Source of the DNA: DASTFP01 sp963744345 | Lineage (GTDB): Bacteria > Verrucomicrobiota > Verrucomicrobiia > Chthoniobacterales > Terrimicrobiaceae | DNA: 64,000 nucleotides | Reading direction: 5' to 3' | Assembly (NCBI GenBank): GCA_963744345.1 | Contig: CAVUTD010000017.1 | Span: 62,001-126,000, forward strand | Part shown: positions 18,344-28,567 of the stretch, piece by piece | Numbering within the stretch: position 1 is the first letter of the stretch | Layout of the letters: each line of letters opens with the position of its first letter | The notes under the pieces: model-generated | Told to the model about the DNA's origin: nothing | The model's input: only the letters and a program-made list of their open reading frames with translations | Database searches by the model: none | Made by a program: the position numbers and the translations under genes

Positions 18344-18601
18344 GTGCCCTAAATAACATCACCGGCGCCTGACAAGAAAATGCTTTTCGGCCCATTGCAC
18401 CGTGGTCAGCCTATGCAAGTGCGGGCTCAATCCTGCGCCCGCTTGCCGAAGGCCGGCGGCTTCACCAGGCACGCGGCTGGAGAGTTTTTCAGGAAACCGC
18501 TAGCATTCATGGTCATTTCTTCGATGTTTCGGGATATGCAGTTCGCTGACGTGACTGCTTCAACTGGTCAATGTCAGCTCTAGGAGAGCCGGACCCGCTC
18601 C

Positions 18602-19510
18602 ATGAACTCCATGCTGAATGCCTACGACGTTATTCGCGGAAATCCGACCGCGAAGCGATTCGAAATTGGAGAGATGCTTTTCGCCCAATTCACCTGTCCG
18701 GCGCACGAGGAACCATTGGGTATCTGGTCGCAGACCGACCACCTCGTGCACGTGGTGAGCGCGCGCTCAACCTGGAAGACTTTCACCGAAACGTGGACGG
18801 TGGAGACTGGTGAAACCGTTTTCTTTAAGAAGGGGGCGTTTGTTTTGCCGCCGCACTTTGAGGAAGATCCTTGCATCCTGATATTCTTCATTCCCGATGC
18901 CTTTATCCGGGAAGCGGTTCTCGACCTGGCGGCGGACCTCCAACCGATTTCCAAACCTCTCGATACGCGCGAGCTCGTGATCCGCGTGAACAACGACATC
19001 TCTTTGTCGGCGTTTTTCCAGTCGATGCTCGTTTACTTTGCCGGCGATGAGAAACCGCCTGAAGCCCTCCTGAATCTGAAGCTCAAGGAGTTGCTCACGA
19101 GCATCCTCATCAGCCCGGGCAATCCGGCATTATCTGCATACTTCCGTTCACTGGCCACGTGCGACGCCCCGCCGCTCCCCGCGATCATGGAGGCCAACTT
19201 TCGCCATAGCCTTCCACTCAACGCCTTCGCGAAGATGTGTCATCGCAGCCTCTCTTCGTTCAAGCGCGAGTTTCGCCGAGTCTACGGAATCACACCGGCA
19301 AAGTGGCTGATCGGGCGGCGTCTTCAATGCGCTGCGCAGATGTTGCGGACGACCAGCATGAGCATCACGGAAATCGCCCTCGAATGCGGATTCGAGGAAC
19401 CGTCGCACTTCAGCCGCACCTTTAAAACGAAGTTTGGTCGGTCCCCCATCGATCATCGCAAACGCGATACGAGACGCGACGAGACTGCTGAACTGTCGGC
19501 GAAAACGTAA
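18602..19510 (+). CDS. AraC-family transcriptional regulator
   Basis: A 302-residue regulator with an N-terminal cupin-like/ExsA-type sensor region (about 1-170) and a C-terminal double helix-turn-helix (about 200-290). Seen: PLNAFAKMCHRSLSSFKREFRRVYG (first HTH, split across the core) and SMSITEIALECGFEEPSHFSRTFKTKFG (second HTH), which is the standard AraC signature. TAGGAGAG lies upstream of two possible ATGs (18602, 18611). The ACAD-like flavoprotein gene starts about 100 bp downstream in the same direction, so it is the first candidate for a target. The inducer is unknown. Confidence 0.88.
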   Translation: MNSMLNAYDVIRGNPTAKRFEIGEMLFAQFTCPAHEEPLGIWSQTDHLVHVVSARSTWKTFTETWTVETGETVFFKKGAFVLPPHFEEDPCILIFFIPDAFIREAVLDLAADLQPISKPLDTRELVIRVNNDISLSAFFQSMLVYFAGDEKPPEALLNLKLKELLTSILISPGNPALSAYFRSLATCDAPPLPAIMEANFRHSLPLNAFAKMCHRSLSSFKREFRRVYGITPAKWLIGRRLQCAAQMLRTTSMSITEIALECGFEEPSHFSRTFKTKFGRSPIDHRKRDTRRDETAELSAKT

Positions 19511-19616
19511 CTCGGACACGGGCTGAGCGAAGGCGGAGCAAGGCTTGGACGTTTCAGGCCAGCGATTGAGCGTTCCAGGCAAACGCAGGATCACCGCCCT
19601 GTGGTATGAAGGCGGT

Positions 19617-20765
19617 ATGAATGATCAATTACGTGCGGCACAGGCGCTGCGGACCACGATTCGCGCGACGTGCCGGGAGAGTGAAGAGGCCCGCTGCCTG
19701 GCGCCGCAGGTCGTCAACGGCCTCATTGATGCCGGACTGTGCCGCCTTGCAGTGCCCGCGAATCTCGGGGGACATGAGGCTGAACCGAAACTTGTTCTCC
19801 GAATTCTTGAGGAACTGGCTTGGGCGGACCCTTCGGTTGCGTGGATTGTCTGGATCAATCAATTCGTGGGTCATGCCAGTCGTTATTCCTCTAACGCGGT
19901 GAAGGCGGAGCTTTTCCATGACCCCCGGCGGCTCTTCGCCGGCTCCACGCGCCCATCAGGAAAGGCTGTGGTGGTCGAACAGGGGTTCCAGGTTTCCGGG
20001 CGCTGGTCGCTGGTCTCCGGCTGCGAACTGGCCGATTGGATTCCGGTGATGTGCGTTGTCATGGAAGGAACTGAGCCACGCAAGCTGCCTGCCGGCGAAC
20101 CCGAGACAAGAATGGCCTATGTGCCGAAAGGCGCTTATCAGATCCTTGACACGTGGCATGCTGGGGGACTGCGGGCTACCGGAAGCCACGATATTGTAGT
20201 GGATGACGTGTTCGTTCCTGTGGAGCGGACTTTTTCCTTCGCAGACTGCCCTCAGGACGATGGGCCTCTATCTCGGATGCCGTTCTTTGCCACAGTCTGT
20301 GCGGAGTGCGCCGCGATCTGCCTGGGCGTTGCGCAGGCGACGACGGACACCCTGCTCGAACTGGCGACATCCAAGGTCCAGGTGGATCCCTTTCCAGGAA
20401 TGCGGGATCGTCCGTGGGTCCAAACGCTGATAGCTTCGTCAGCGGCGAAGCTCGCTTCAGCTCGACTTCTGCTCCACGAAACGTTGGGCGACCTGTGGGC
20501 CGCCTGCCATCAAGGCACCCTTGTGACGGACACCCAACGCAGTCGCCTGTGGGAGAGTGGCCACCATGCCGCGCACGCCGCCAAGGCCGTGGTCAGGTCG
20601 ATGTATGAGGCAGCCGGTGCGTCCGCACTCTATGTTGACTGCCTCATCGAGCGGGCGCACCGGGACATCCACGCGGTCATGCAGCATGTGGTCTTCGCCC
20701 CGCTTTGGCTCGAGGCCGCAGGACGCGTCAGGCTCGGTCTCGCACCGAAGAATCCGATCTTTTGA
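19617..20765 (+). CDS. Acyl-CoA-dehydrogenase-fold flavoprotein (HsaA/DszC-like)
   Basis: A 382-residue protein of the acyl-CoA dehydrogenase superfamily. The layout resembles the flavin-dependent monooxygenase branch (HsaA, DszC, HpaB-like two-component oxygenases). The N-terminal helices include LGGHEAEPKLVLRILEELAWADPS, followed by a beta-domain with VSGRWSLVSGCELADWIPV and ATGSHDIVVDDVFVP, then the C-terminal helical bundle. ATG 19617 is chosen because GAAGGCGGT directly precedes it and the frame further upstream has no family similarity. It follows the AraC regulator. A true acyl-CoA dehydrogenase is less likely because the usual catalytic-glutamate region is not recognisable. The substrate is unknown. 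Confidence 0.75.
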   Translation: MNDQLRAAQALRTTIRATCRESEEARCLAPQVVNGLIDAGLCRLAVPANLGGHEAEPKLVLRILEELAWADPSVAWIVWINQFVGHASRYSSNAVKAELFHDPRRLFAGSTRPSGKAVVVEQGFQVSGRWSLVSGCELADWIPVMCVVMEGTEPRKLPAGEPETRMAYVPKGAYQILDTWHAGGLRATGSHDIVVDDVFVPVERTFSFADCPQDDGPLSRMPFFATVCAECAAICLGVAQATTDTLLELATSKVQVDPFPGMRDRPWVQTLIASSAAKLASARLLLHETLGDLWAACHQGTLVTDTQRSRLWESGHHAAHAAKAVVRSMYEAAGASALYVDCLIERAHRDIHAVMQHVVFAPLWLEAAGRVRLGLAPKNPIF

Positions 20766-21069
20766 TCACATACCGCACACGCTCTCGTAACCGTCAGCTT
20801 TGCCGCGGCATGAGGGGCCTTGACTCGCTTAAACATGAGCGAGCGGCCCCCCCAGTGGAGCCACGAAAACCTTGTTTACAGGGGACGATTCCATGACTTA
20901 GCCCCAATTGGGGATTCACGCCGCCACTGCCCGGCGACTGCCTAACTAAGACAGCACCTCGCTATCATATGGCGAGGCTTTATTCCATGATATTTCCTCG
21001 TTTAACCCAACCGATTTCGGTCTGCTAGCACAAAACGCTGCCGTTGCTTTGCCGCGCACTTCTGGGCTT
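20766..21069. other. Non-coding stretch between convergent genes
   Basis: About 300 bp between the end of the ACAD-like gene and the end of the convergent phosphodiesterase gene. It holds a short perfect palindrome, CCCCAATTGGGG (20902-20913), and nothing else I can name. No open frame looks coding, and no stem followed by a T-tract is evident. Confidence 0.4.
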
Positions 21070-22008
21070 CTAAAGCTCCAACAGTTTCGCTTGCTCCGCA
21101 AAGATAAGCTTCACCTCAAGGTCAATCAATTCGTGCAGTTCTTTCCTGATCGATTCGCGATGAGCAACCGACTTGATGTGCGTAATCACGATCGGCAAGC
21201 CTCTAAGTCCTCCGGCAAGCCGATTCAATATTTTCAGTTCATTCATAAGCAGGCGTGGGGTTAGGTGGCCAAAAATGAACTCATCCGGATGAGCGTTGCT
21301 AAACGATACCTCAATGAAGATCGCCTTCAGCCTATTGGCAGCGATCAATGGGCTGATAGCCTGCCAGAGGGCAAAAAGTTTATCGGATTGCTCAACCGCA
21401 TCAGCTCCAGTATCCCCAACATAAAGCAGGTAGTTTTCGGCGTGGCGGATTAAAAAGGCAGTGCTTTGATACGGGCGCGAATGGCTTAGGGCGAATGCCC
21501 TCACATACATTGCTGTGTGCTCCAAAGGTATTTCCTTCTCCGTGGAAAGGGTCGTATAGCGGTATTTGTTGAGGAGCGGCTTTTCTCCCTCGTTGCCGAA
21601 GTTCGGCCAGCTTTTCCAGTTGAAATATTCTTCCCGAAGGATTTTAAGACAAAAGGGTAAACCATAGATCGGCTTCGGTGAATCCTCCGGAGAGTTGAGA
21701 ATGAGGCCAGCGACGTGGTCCAGGTGGGGATGTGAGATCAGATAGCCTTTCAGCTGATTTTGCAGTACTTCGAAGACTGTTCCGTCTAGAAGCTTAGCGG
21801 CCAGAGCTTGCCTGATGCCATGGTATAACGTACCGGCGTCGAGACAGACATAAGCGTTTGTGCCAGCCACGGCAACCGCATAAGCTGATAGATTGCTCTC
21901 GTCATTGCCGCCCTTCGCACCCAGCGGAATAACTTTGAATGCCGTCTGCGACTGACAAATGGAACCACAGACGCTGCACAAAATGGAGCAAAGCAAACAA
22001 TAACGCAT
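21070..22008 (-). CDS. Periplasmic class II cyclic-nucleotide phosphodiesterase (CpdP/PDE1-like)
   Basis: A 312-residue metallo-beta-lactamase-fold hydrolase of the class II 3',5'-cyclic-nucleotide phosphodiesterase family (yeast PDE1, Vibrio CpdP). Seen: an N-terminal hydrophobic leader of about 20 residues rich in Cys, the zinc motif SHPHLDHVAGL (H93, H95, D97, H98), a second cluster LYVGDTGADAVE, and EVSFSNAHPDEFIFGHLTP, which is diagnostic for class II. The leader suggests export, which fits CpdP, a periplasmic enzyme that degrades external cAMP. No adenylate cyclase is in the window. It is transcribed alone. Confidence 0.85.
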   Translation of the reverse strand: MRYCLLCSILCSVCGSICQSQTAFKVIPLGAKGGNDESNLSAYAVAVAGTNAYVCLDAGTLYHGIRQALAAKLLDGTVFEVLQNQLKGYLISHPHLDHVAGLILNSPEDSPKPIYGLPFCLKILREEYFNWKSWPNFGNEGEKPLLNKYRYTTLSTEKEIPLEHTAMYVRAFALSHSRPYQSTAFLIRHAENYLLYVGDTGADAVEQSDKLFALWQAISPLIAANRLKAIFIEVSFSNAHPDEFIFGHLTPRLLMNELKILNRLAGGLRGLPIVITHIKSVAHRESIRKELHELIDLEVKLIFAEQAKLLEL

Positions 22009-22452
22009 AATGTTGAAATGAAATCAGCTGGCGGCGAGCCTGCACAGAATGCCGCCTTTTCGGTGATAAATACGGCACGGCAAACTCTCGACAAGAGCAT
22101 AGTACAACGCGCTTAGGCTCCTAACCAGCACCACGCTTGACATCGAGCATCCCTATTCGCATCGTCGCGCAATGGAATTATTCATTCGGACTGATTGGCC
22201 GGAGCACAGATCCATGGGACGAGACCAATGTGCTATCAAACCGGGGGTCCTTCCAGAAGCATGGCTCAGCCGATCACGACGCATGATTCGAAGCTGGTGT
22301 TTGCGACGACGGGCTTCGCAATAAAGAGGTCAGCGGATCGTCAGAGGACTGATGGTGGAGGGCTGCGCTGCTCAACGCTCCAGCGGCGGCTTAGGGCCAT
22401 TGCTTTGTTTCGACACCTCAACACCGCTCTACTCCAGATTTAGAGCCTTCAG
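22009..22452. other. Non-coding stretch upstream of divergent genes
   Basis: 444 bp between the phosphodiesterase start and the start of the frameshifted MHS transporter, which run away from each other. It should carry both promoters, but I cannot single out a convincing -35/-10 pair. No conserved open frame is seen. Confidence 0.4.
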
Positions 22453-23767
22453 ATGAACGGTGATATACACCAGCCAGAGACCCGCAAAACTCAACGCGGC
22501 GAGTTGCAAACAATCAATAGTCCCCGACAAGTGCTGTTTGCCAGCTTGATCGGCACGGCTATTGAATTTTTTGACTTTTACATCTATGCGACGGCGGCAG
22601 TGCTGGTCTTTCCGAAGCTCTTCTTCCCAGCCTCGGATCCGGCAACGGCCACACTGTCCTCGCTGGCAACGTTCGGAATTGCGTTCCTCGCGCGACCGAT
22701 CGGCTCGGCGCTGTTCGGCCATTTTGGAGACCGTGTAGGGCGCAAGGCGACCCTCGTTGCAGCTCTGCTCACCATGGGCGTCTCCACGGTCCTCATCGGC
22801 TTGCTGCCTACATATGGCACGATCGGCATCGCTGCCCCAGTCCTGCTCTCGCTTTGCCGTATCGGTCAGGGTCTCGGTCTCGGCGGTGAGTGGGGCGGAG
22901 CGGTGCTCCTCGCGACGGAGAACGCGCCGCCGGGAAAGCGCGCCGTGGTACGGAATGTTTCCGCAACTTGGCGCGCCGATTGGTTTTCTCTTCTCGGGCG
23001 GCGTCTTCGTTTTGCTCTCCCGCTGGCTCTCCGACGAGCAGTTCTTCACCTTTGGGTGGCGGATTCCCTTTCTGGCGAGCGCGGTGCTCGTCGCGGTCGG
23101 CCTCTATGTCCGGCTCACCATCGGCGAGACCCCGGTCTTCCGGGAAGCGATCAATCGGCGCCAACGGGTGAAGGTCCCGATGCTGATGGTGCTGCGCGAG
23201 CACCCGGCAACGCTCGCGGTGGGCGTTCTCGTGTCGCTCACAACATTCGTTATTTTTTATCTGATGACGGTGTTCGCCCTCGTATGGGGTACCCGTGCAC
23301 TGGGCTACACACGCGAGCAGTTTTTGCTCATTCAGCTCTTCGGAATCCTCTTCTTCGCGCTGACGATTCCCTGGTCCGCCGTGCTCGCCGAGCGAGGGCG
23401 ACGGCCCATGTTGATGAGCGTTCACGCAGCCATTTTCGTTTTCGGCTTGGCCATGCCACCCATGTTCGAAGCTGGCTTGGTGGGGGCGATCCTCGCCATG
23501 ACGATTGGCATGTCGCTGGTCGGCCTCGCCTATGGACCTCTTGGGACAGTGCTGGCCGAGCTTTTCCCCACGGCCGTGCGTTACACCGGCAGCTCGCTCA
23601 CCTTCAACCTGGCTGGTATCTTTGGTGCGTCACTGGCCCCTTATGCCGCAACGTGGCTGGCAACCACGTACGGTCTCCCAGCGGTCGGCTATTATCTCTC
23701 AGGATCGACGCTCCTGACACTTATCGGGCTGGTACTGGCGCGCGAGACCAAGGACACATCCCTCTAG
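22453..23767 (+). pseudogene. MHS-family MFS transporter, single frameshift
   Basis: Major facilitator of the metabolite:H+ symporter family (ShiA/ProP-like). The first part reads in the frame of ATG 22453 (TAIEFFDFYIYATAAVLVF, then GHFGDRVGRKATLV, the signature loop, and GLGLGGEWGGAVLL). At 22945 the frame slips. Removing one base there turns RAVVRN into RAWYGMFPQLGAPIGF, and the frame then stays open to 23767 with the second half (LFPTAVRYTGSSLTFNLAGIFG). The repaired product is 437 residues, the normal length. Everything else is intact, so the defect is recent or a sequencing error. Substrate unknown. Confidence 0.85.
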
Positions 23768-23852
23768 ACGACGAATAGCCGGTCCAACTCTCAGCTCTCC
23801 GTTGCCGCGAGCTCCGGCTAATCTATTCAGAGAGGCGAAGATGGTTTAAGAC

Positions 23853-24557
23853 TCAGACATAGAACTGCTCCGCAGACGGGCGAAGATCGAGTTCGAGCGT
23901 CCATGCGGAGCAATGTTGGTCGGCGAGATGCCAGTAAGCATCGGCGATCCGGGCGGGATCGAGGGCCGGTTCGTTCTCCTGGTGCGCGTCGCCGGCGGAT
24001 CCATCAATGAGGCCATCTATGACAACGTGCGCGACATGAATACCTCGCGGCCAAAGCTCCCGGGCAAGCGATTGCACAAGACCGCGCAAGGCGAATTTGG
24101 CGCTGCTAAACGCCAGCCAGCTTCCACCGCGCACACTGGAGGTTGCGCCGGTGAAAAGCATTGCTCCTGCCCCCGCGGCAAGCATGTCGCGAGCAGTCTC
24201 TCTTGCATACACGAACGCACCGAGCGTGCCGACGCGCCAGGACTGCTCGAACTCTTCGGGCGTCGTGCTCAGCAAGCCTTCACCCGCCCCGCCGCTGGCA
24301 TTGTGAATGAGAACCCCGACCGGACCGAGCTTTTCGCGCAACTGGCTTACGGCCGCGGCCGCTTCAGCTGGCCGGCTCACATCAACGGGCAAGCAGAGTG
24401 CAGATGACCCTGCGTCCGAAATTTCGCGACCCAGCGCTTGGATAAAATCCGGCTTTCGCGCGATCAATCCGATTCGGAAACCTTCCCGAGCGAAGCGCCG
24501 AGCAAGGGCTGCGCCCAGGCCGGGACCAACTCCGGTGATCAGCGCAACGCGGTTCAT
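23853..24557 (-). CDS. Short-chain dehydrogenase/reductase
   Basis: A 234-residue classical-type SDR. Seen: the nucleotide motif TGVGPGLGAALARRF (TGxxxGxG), the HNASGG stretch after strand 4 (NNAG-like), a serine in LFTGATSSVRGG, and SSAKFALRGLVQSLARE. Here the usual YxxxK is FSSAK, so the catalytic tyrosine appears to be replaced by Phe, a notable deviation. The start is ATG 24557, with an excellent GGGAGGA about 6 bp upstream. The longer open frame to 24671 adds non-family sequence. It stands alone, and the substrate is unknown. The missing tyrosine makes normal SDR catalysis doubtful. Confidence 0.83.
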   Translation of the reverse strand: MNRVALITGVGPGLGAALARRFAREGFRIGLIARKPDFIQALGREISDAGSSALCLPVDVSRPAEAAAAVSQLREKLGPVGVLIHNASGGAGEGLLSTTPEEFEQSWRVGTLGAFVYARETARDMLAAGAGAMLFTGATSSVRGGSWLAFSSAKFALRGLVQSLARELWPRGIHVAHVVIDGLIDGSAGDAHQENEPALDPARIADAYWHLADQHCSAWTLELDLRPSAEQFYV

Positions 24558-24929
24558 GCTTTTCCTCCCACCTGCCTTTTGGTCCCTGATCCACGCCCGA
24601 CAGGACAACAGAAAGGTGAAGGCGCACCTTTCTAAGGATCTTCCGATAGCTGGTCTCGCCGGCTCCATCACTCTGCGAGGTAATCGAAGGAAATTGTCGC
24701 CCGAGCACTTGAGTGAAGCGCGCTATAATTTTCGAAGCGCATCCGGCGTGTGATCATCGGCATCTCTGCGAGGGTTCGTGGAGGCTATCAGATGCCCGAG
24801 TGCAAAGAAAGCTTCAAGAAATCAGGTTTTGACCTAACATCATTGATAGGCAATCGGTGAAAGCAGTTCCCCGAGGCTGGTAAACCCCGAAGTTGCGTCG
24901 TGCGCCCACGTCGTTCCTGATTACTCAAG

Positions 24930-27239
24930 ATGATTACCAATGCCCCAAGCAATGTTCGGCCCACTGAATCCTTAATACCGCTGCGAAAGCTGGCGTTCCT
25001 GAGCGACTACGTGCCACGGCAATGTGGAATTGCAACCTTCGCCGCCGATCTTCACGCGGCCATCTCTTCGCAATATCCCACCATTCAATCGCTCGTGGTC
25101 TCGGTGAGCGATCAAGATTACGACTATCCAGACGAAGTCAGGTTCGAGATTCCCGATCGAGAATTGCACGCCTATCGGCGCGCGGCGGATTTTCTCAATC
25201 TTAGCGATGCCGATGTGCTGTCTGTTCAGCATGAGTTTGGCCTTTTTGGCGGTCAGGCCGGCAGCCATCTTCTGGCAACGTTGAGCACGTTGCGCATGCC
25301 TGTCGTGACAACCCTTCATACCATTCTCCGCGAGCCGAATGCCAATCAGCGCCGGGTTTTCGAAGAGCTCTTACGACTTTCCACGCGACTGGTCACCATG
25401 ACTGAGCGAGGCGCGGACTTCTTAAGCAAAATCTATGGAGTTCCCGAAGAGAAGGTTGACGTGATCCCCCATGGAATTCCGGACGTACCCTTCATTGATC
25501 CCAATTTTTATAAAGACCATTTTGGGGTGGAGGGCCGGCCGGTGCTCTTGACTTTTGGGCTGTTGTCGCCAAACAAGGGAATAGAAAACGTGCTCAGCGC
25601 TCTTCCGGAGATCGTGAGCGAATTTCCCGATGTTGTTTATATAGTTCTGGGAGCGACGCATCCCAGCCTGGTCCGGGACCACGGAGAAACGTACCGGCTT
25701 AGCCTGGAACGGCTCGCGCAGAAGCATGGCGTAAGCAAGAACGTCATTTTCTTTAATCGCTTCGTCGAAATCGAAGAGCTCGCTGAATTCCTTGGTGCGG
25801 CTGACATCTACATCACGCCGTATCTTAACGAAGCCCAAATCACCAGCGGCACACTTGCTTATAGCTTCGGATCCGGCAAGGCAGTGATCTCGACCCCTTA
25901 TTGGCATGCGGCGGAACTTCTCGGGAACGGGAGGGGCATGCTTGTTCCTTTTAATGATCCTCCCGCGATCGCCAAAGCCACGAAAGATCTTCTTCGTAAC
26001 GAAACGCAACGGCATGCGCTGCGCAAAGCCGCTTACAAATTGGGACGCGAGATGGTGTGGTCCAATGTCGCTCATCTTTACATTAGCAGCTTCGAAAGGG
26101 CGCGGCAGCAACAGCTCCACCCGGCTCGTCCGCTCTTCCAAGCGCAAACCCTGGATCGCCGGCCAAGCAATCTGCCGATCGCAAAGTATGATCATCTCCT
26201 GCGTCTCACGGACAGCACGGGAATTCTTCAGCATGCAACTTTCACGATCCCGAATTTCCAACATGGCTACTGCACGGATGACAATGCGCGAGCGTTGATT
26301 CTCATGATGCTGCTCGATGAGCTCGACGAAGCCTTTCCTCCCTATTACCAGATCACCGGCGCTTATACAGCCTTCATTCAGGAGGCATTCAATATCACGC
26401 GAAAGCGATTTCGAAATTTCATGTCCTTCAATCGTCAATGGTTGGAGGAAGTTGGCTCTGAAGATAGTCACTGCCGAGCGCTCTGGGCGCTCGGCACCTG
26501 CGTCGGGAGATCAAGCGACAACAATATTCGTGCATGGGCCTCACAGCTCTTCGAACAGGCTGTGGAGGTTGTGGAAACTTTTGATTCACTACGTGCGTGG
26601 GCCTTCACCATTCTCGGCTTGGACGAATATCTGCGCACCCTCAGTGGAGACCGCTTGGCCAATCGCTTGCGCGAGGGGCTCGGCAGCCGGCTTCTCGAAC
26701 GCTTTCAGCGCGCGTCGAGCCCGGACTGGCTCTGGTTCGAAGACGCCGTCACCTATGACAATGCGCGAATCTCGCAAGCCCTTATCTCAGCAGGCCGTTG
26801 GGCCGGGCGCGGCGACATGCTCAAAGTTGGACTCGAGACACTCCGATGGCTGATGCAAAATCAAATCGGAGAAGCTGGTTGCTTTCGACCAGTTGGCTCC
26901 AATGGCTTCTGGAGGCGCGGCGAAACGCCTGCACGATTTGATCAGCAGCCGCTTGAGGCCAGCGCGGCGCTGAGTGCCTCTCTCGCAGCGCACGCCGCCA
27001 CCGGGGAGGATTTTTGGTTGGAGGAAGCGCGGCGAGCTTTCCATTGGTTTCTAGGCAGCAATGATCTGGGAGCTTCGATCTTTGACGCGCAAACCGGTGG
27101 TTGTCGCGACGGTTTGGAGATTGATAGAGTCAATCAGAATCAGGGAGCCGAATCGACCCTCGCCTTTCTCCTTTCCCTCTCCGAAATGCGCCTGGCTCAG
27201 AATACACTCCTAGCGTTCGAACCGGGGAAGAGTGTGTGA
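24930..27239 (+). CDS. GT4 glycosyltransferase with C-terminal alpha-toroid-like domain
   Basis: A 769-residue two-part protein. Residues about 15-395 form a GT-B glycosyltransferase of family 4: CGIATFAADLHAAI at the donor loop start, VQHEFGLFGGQAGSHLLATL, DVIPHGIPDV, LLTFGLLSPNKGIENVLSALP, and the E-x7-E-like region around YLNEAQITSGTLAYSFGSGKAV. Residues about 400-760 are helical with repeated Trp/aromatic motifs (GYCTDDNARALILMML, HCRALWALG, WLWFEDAVTYDNARISQAL), resembling the alpha/alpha barrels of glycan-processing enzymes. It is probably a cytoplasmic mannosyl- or glucosyl-transferase for a storage or surface glycan. The oxidoreductase gene that follows after 84 bp may act in the same sugar pathway. 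Acceptor unknown. Confidence 0.85.
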   Translation: MITNAPSNVRPTESLIPLRKLAFLSDYVPRQCGIATFAADLHAAISSQYPTIQSLVVSVSDQDYDYPDEVRFEIPDRELHAYRRAADFLNLSDADVLSVQHEFGLFGGQAGSHLLATLSTLRMPVVTTLHTILREPNANQRRVFEELLRLSTRLVTMTERGADFLSKIYGVPEEKVDVIPHGIPDVPFIDPNFYKDHFGVEGRPVLLTFGLLSPNKGIENVLSALPEIVSEFPDVVYIVLGATHPSLVRDHGETYRLSLERLAQKHGVSKNVIFFNRFVEIEELAEFLGAADIYITPYLNEAQITSGTLAYSFGSGKAVISTPYWHAAELLGNGRGMLVPFNDPPAIAKATKDLLRNETQRHALRKAAYKLGREMVWSNVAHLYISSFERARQQQLHPARPLFQAQTLDRRPSNLPIAKYDHLLRLTDSTGILQHATFTIPNFQHGYCTDDNARALILMMLLDELDEAFPPYYQITGAYTAFIQEAFNITRKRFRNFMSFNRQWLEEVGSEDSHCRALWALGTCVGRSSDNNIRAWASQLFEQAVEVVETFDSLRAWAFTILGLDEYLRTLSGDRLANRLREGLGSRLLERFQRASSPDWLWFEDAVTYDNARISQALISAGRWAGRGDMLKVGLETLRWLMQNQIGEAGCFRPVGSNGFWRRGETPARFDQQPLEASAALSASLAAHAATGEDFWLEEARRAFHWFLGSNDLGASIFDAQTGGCRDGLEIDRVNQNQGAESTLAFLLSLSEMRLAQNTLLAFEPGKSV

Positions 27240-27323
27240 ATTCCTCCTCTCTTCTAATGGACTCTCCGGTTCTCGCCGGCGGTTCTAGGAGATCGTGAAA
27301 CAGGGCCGCGGCCAACGCGATTC

Positions 27324-28343
27324 ATGAAGAGAAAAATCCGGTACGCCGTGGTCGGGCTGGGACACCTGGCGCGGGGCGCGATTCTTCCCGCATTCAAACA
27401 TGCGCGCCGATCGGATCTTGCGGTCCTGATCTCCGGAGATCCTTCCAAGGCTCGTTTGCTCTCTCGAGAATATGGTGTGCCGGCCTTCAGCTACGAAGAT
27501 TTCGAACACGCCCTTGCGAAGGAACGCGTGGACGCTGCCTTCATCGTTCTGCCAAATACGCTGCATCGCCAATTTACCGAGAGAGCCGCCAAGGCGAAGG
27601 TGCATGTTCTCTGTGAAAAGCCGATGGCGACAAACGAACACGATTGCCAAGCGATGATCCGCGTCTGCAAACGAGCGGATGTCCGATTGATGATCGCGTA
27701 CCGCCTTCATTTCACCCAATCCCAATTGCAGGCGATCAAATTAGCGCGCGAGGGTAAGCTAGGCAAACTGCGCGCGTTTGTTTCGCTCTTTGCAATGCAG
27801 GTGAAGGAGAACAACATCCGAGTAAAGCGGGAAACTGGGGGCGGTCCGTTACTTGATATTGGCATCTACTGCATTAACGCAGCTCGTTACCTCTTCGGCG
27901 CGGAACCCATAGAAGTAACCGCGATCGCCGCTGCCTCGAACGATCCGCGCTTCAAGGAAGTCCACGAAATGGTGAGCGCCGTGCTCCGTTTCCCCGGCGA
28001 AAAGCTGGCCACCTTTACATGCAGCTTTGGGGCGCAAAACATGAACCAGTACCAACTGGTGGGTACCGAGGGAATTCTCTACGCGGAACCGGCGTATGAC
28101 TACAAAAACGCTCTGCAGTGGACGATCAGACGCGGTCCTGATGAAGAAAGAAAAACCTTTGCCAAGGGGGATCAATTTGCTGCGGAGATGGATTACTTCT
28201 CCCGCTGTATCATCAAGAATGTTCAACCCGAACCATCCGGCGCGGAGGGATTGGCCGATATCCGCGTCATCAATGCAATCAACCAAGCGATTGAGAGCAG
28301 ACGCTCGGTAAAACTGAAACCCTTCAACAAATCTCAAGGCTAA
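27324..28343 (+). CDS. Gfo/Idh/MocA family oxidoreductase
   Basis: A 339-residue NAD(P)-dependent sugar oxidoreductase. Seen: the N-terminal Rossmann motif VGLGHLARGAILPAF, the family hallmark CEKPMATNE (lysine of the EKP catalytic motif), ETGGGPLLDIGIYCINAARYLFG (the GGxxxDxGxH-like motif with Tyr-Cys replacing the usual His), and the C-terminal beta-sheet domain. It resembles the glucose-fructose oxidoreductase branch, in which NADP is often held tightly, but I see no Tat signal. It lies 84 bp after the GT4 gene in the same direction and is probably co-transcribed. Substrate not resolved. Confidence 0.9.
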   Translation: MKRKIRYAVVGLGHLARGAILPAFKHARRSDLAVLISGDPSKARLLSREYGVPAFSYEDFEHALAKERVDAAFIVLPNTLHRQFTERAAKAKVHVLCEKPMATNEHDCQAMIRVCKRADVRLMIAYRLHFTQSQLQAIKLAREGKLGKLRAFVSLFAMQVKENNIRVKRETGGGPLLDIGIYCINAARYLFGAEPIEVTAIAAASNDPRFKEVHEMVSAVLRFPGEKLATFTCSFGAQNMNQYQLVGTEGILYAEPAYDYKNALQWTIRRGPDEERKTFAKGDQFAAEMDYFSRCIIKNVQPEPSGAEGLADIRVINAINQAIESRRSVKLKPFNKSQG

Positions 28344-28567
28344 ATACTCAGACGGAAAAGGAGCATGCCCATGCTTTAAGGGCCGGTGCAGACTCGGGTC
28401 ACTGCTCCCTGACGCATTGATTGCTTCGACAAATGGCCGCTCGCCGAAGTAGCACGAAATCGATGCCAAGTGATTTCGTGCGGCTGACCTCCGACACGAG
28501 GATCGGGTTGAAGGTGAATGCGCTTAACGCCTGGATTTTGCCGCCAAGGGCAAATCACGTCAGGAAT

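Noticed and set aside
20902..20913. CCCCAATTGGGG palindrome as an operator
   Set aside because: It lies between two convergent gene ends, where no promoter is needed, and is short enough to be chance.
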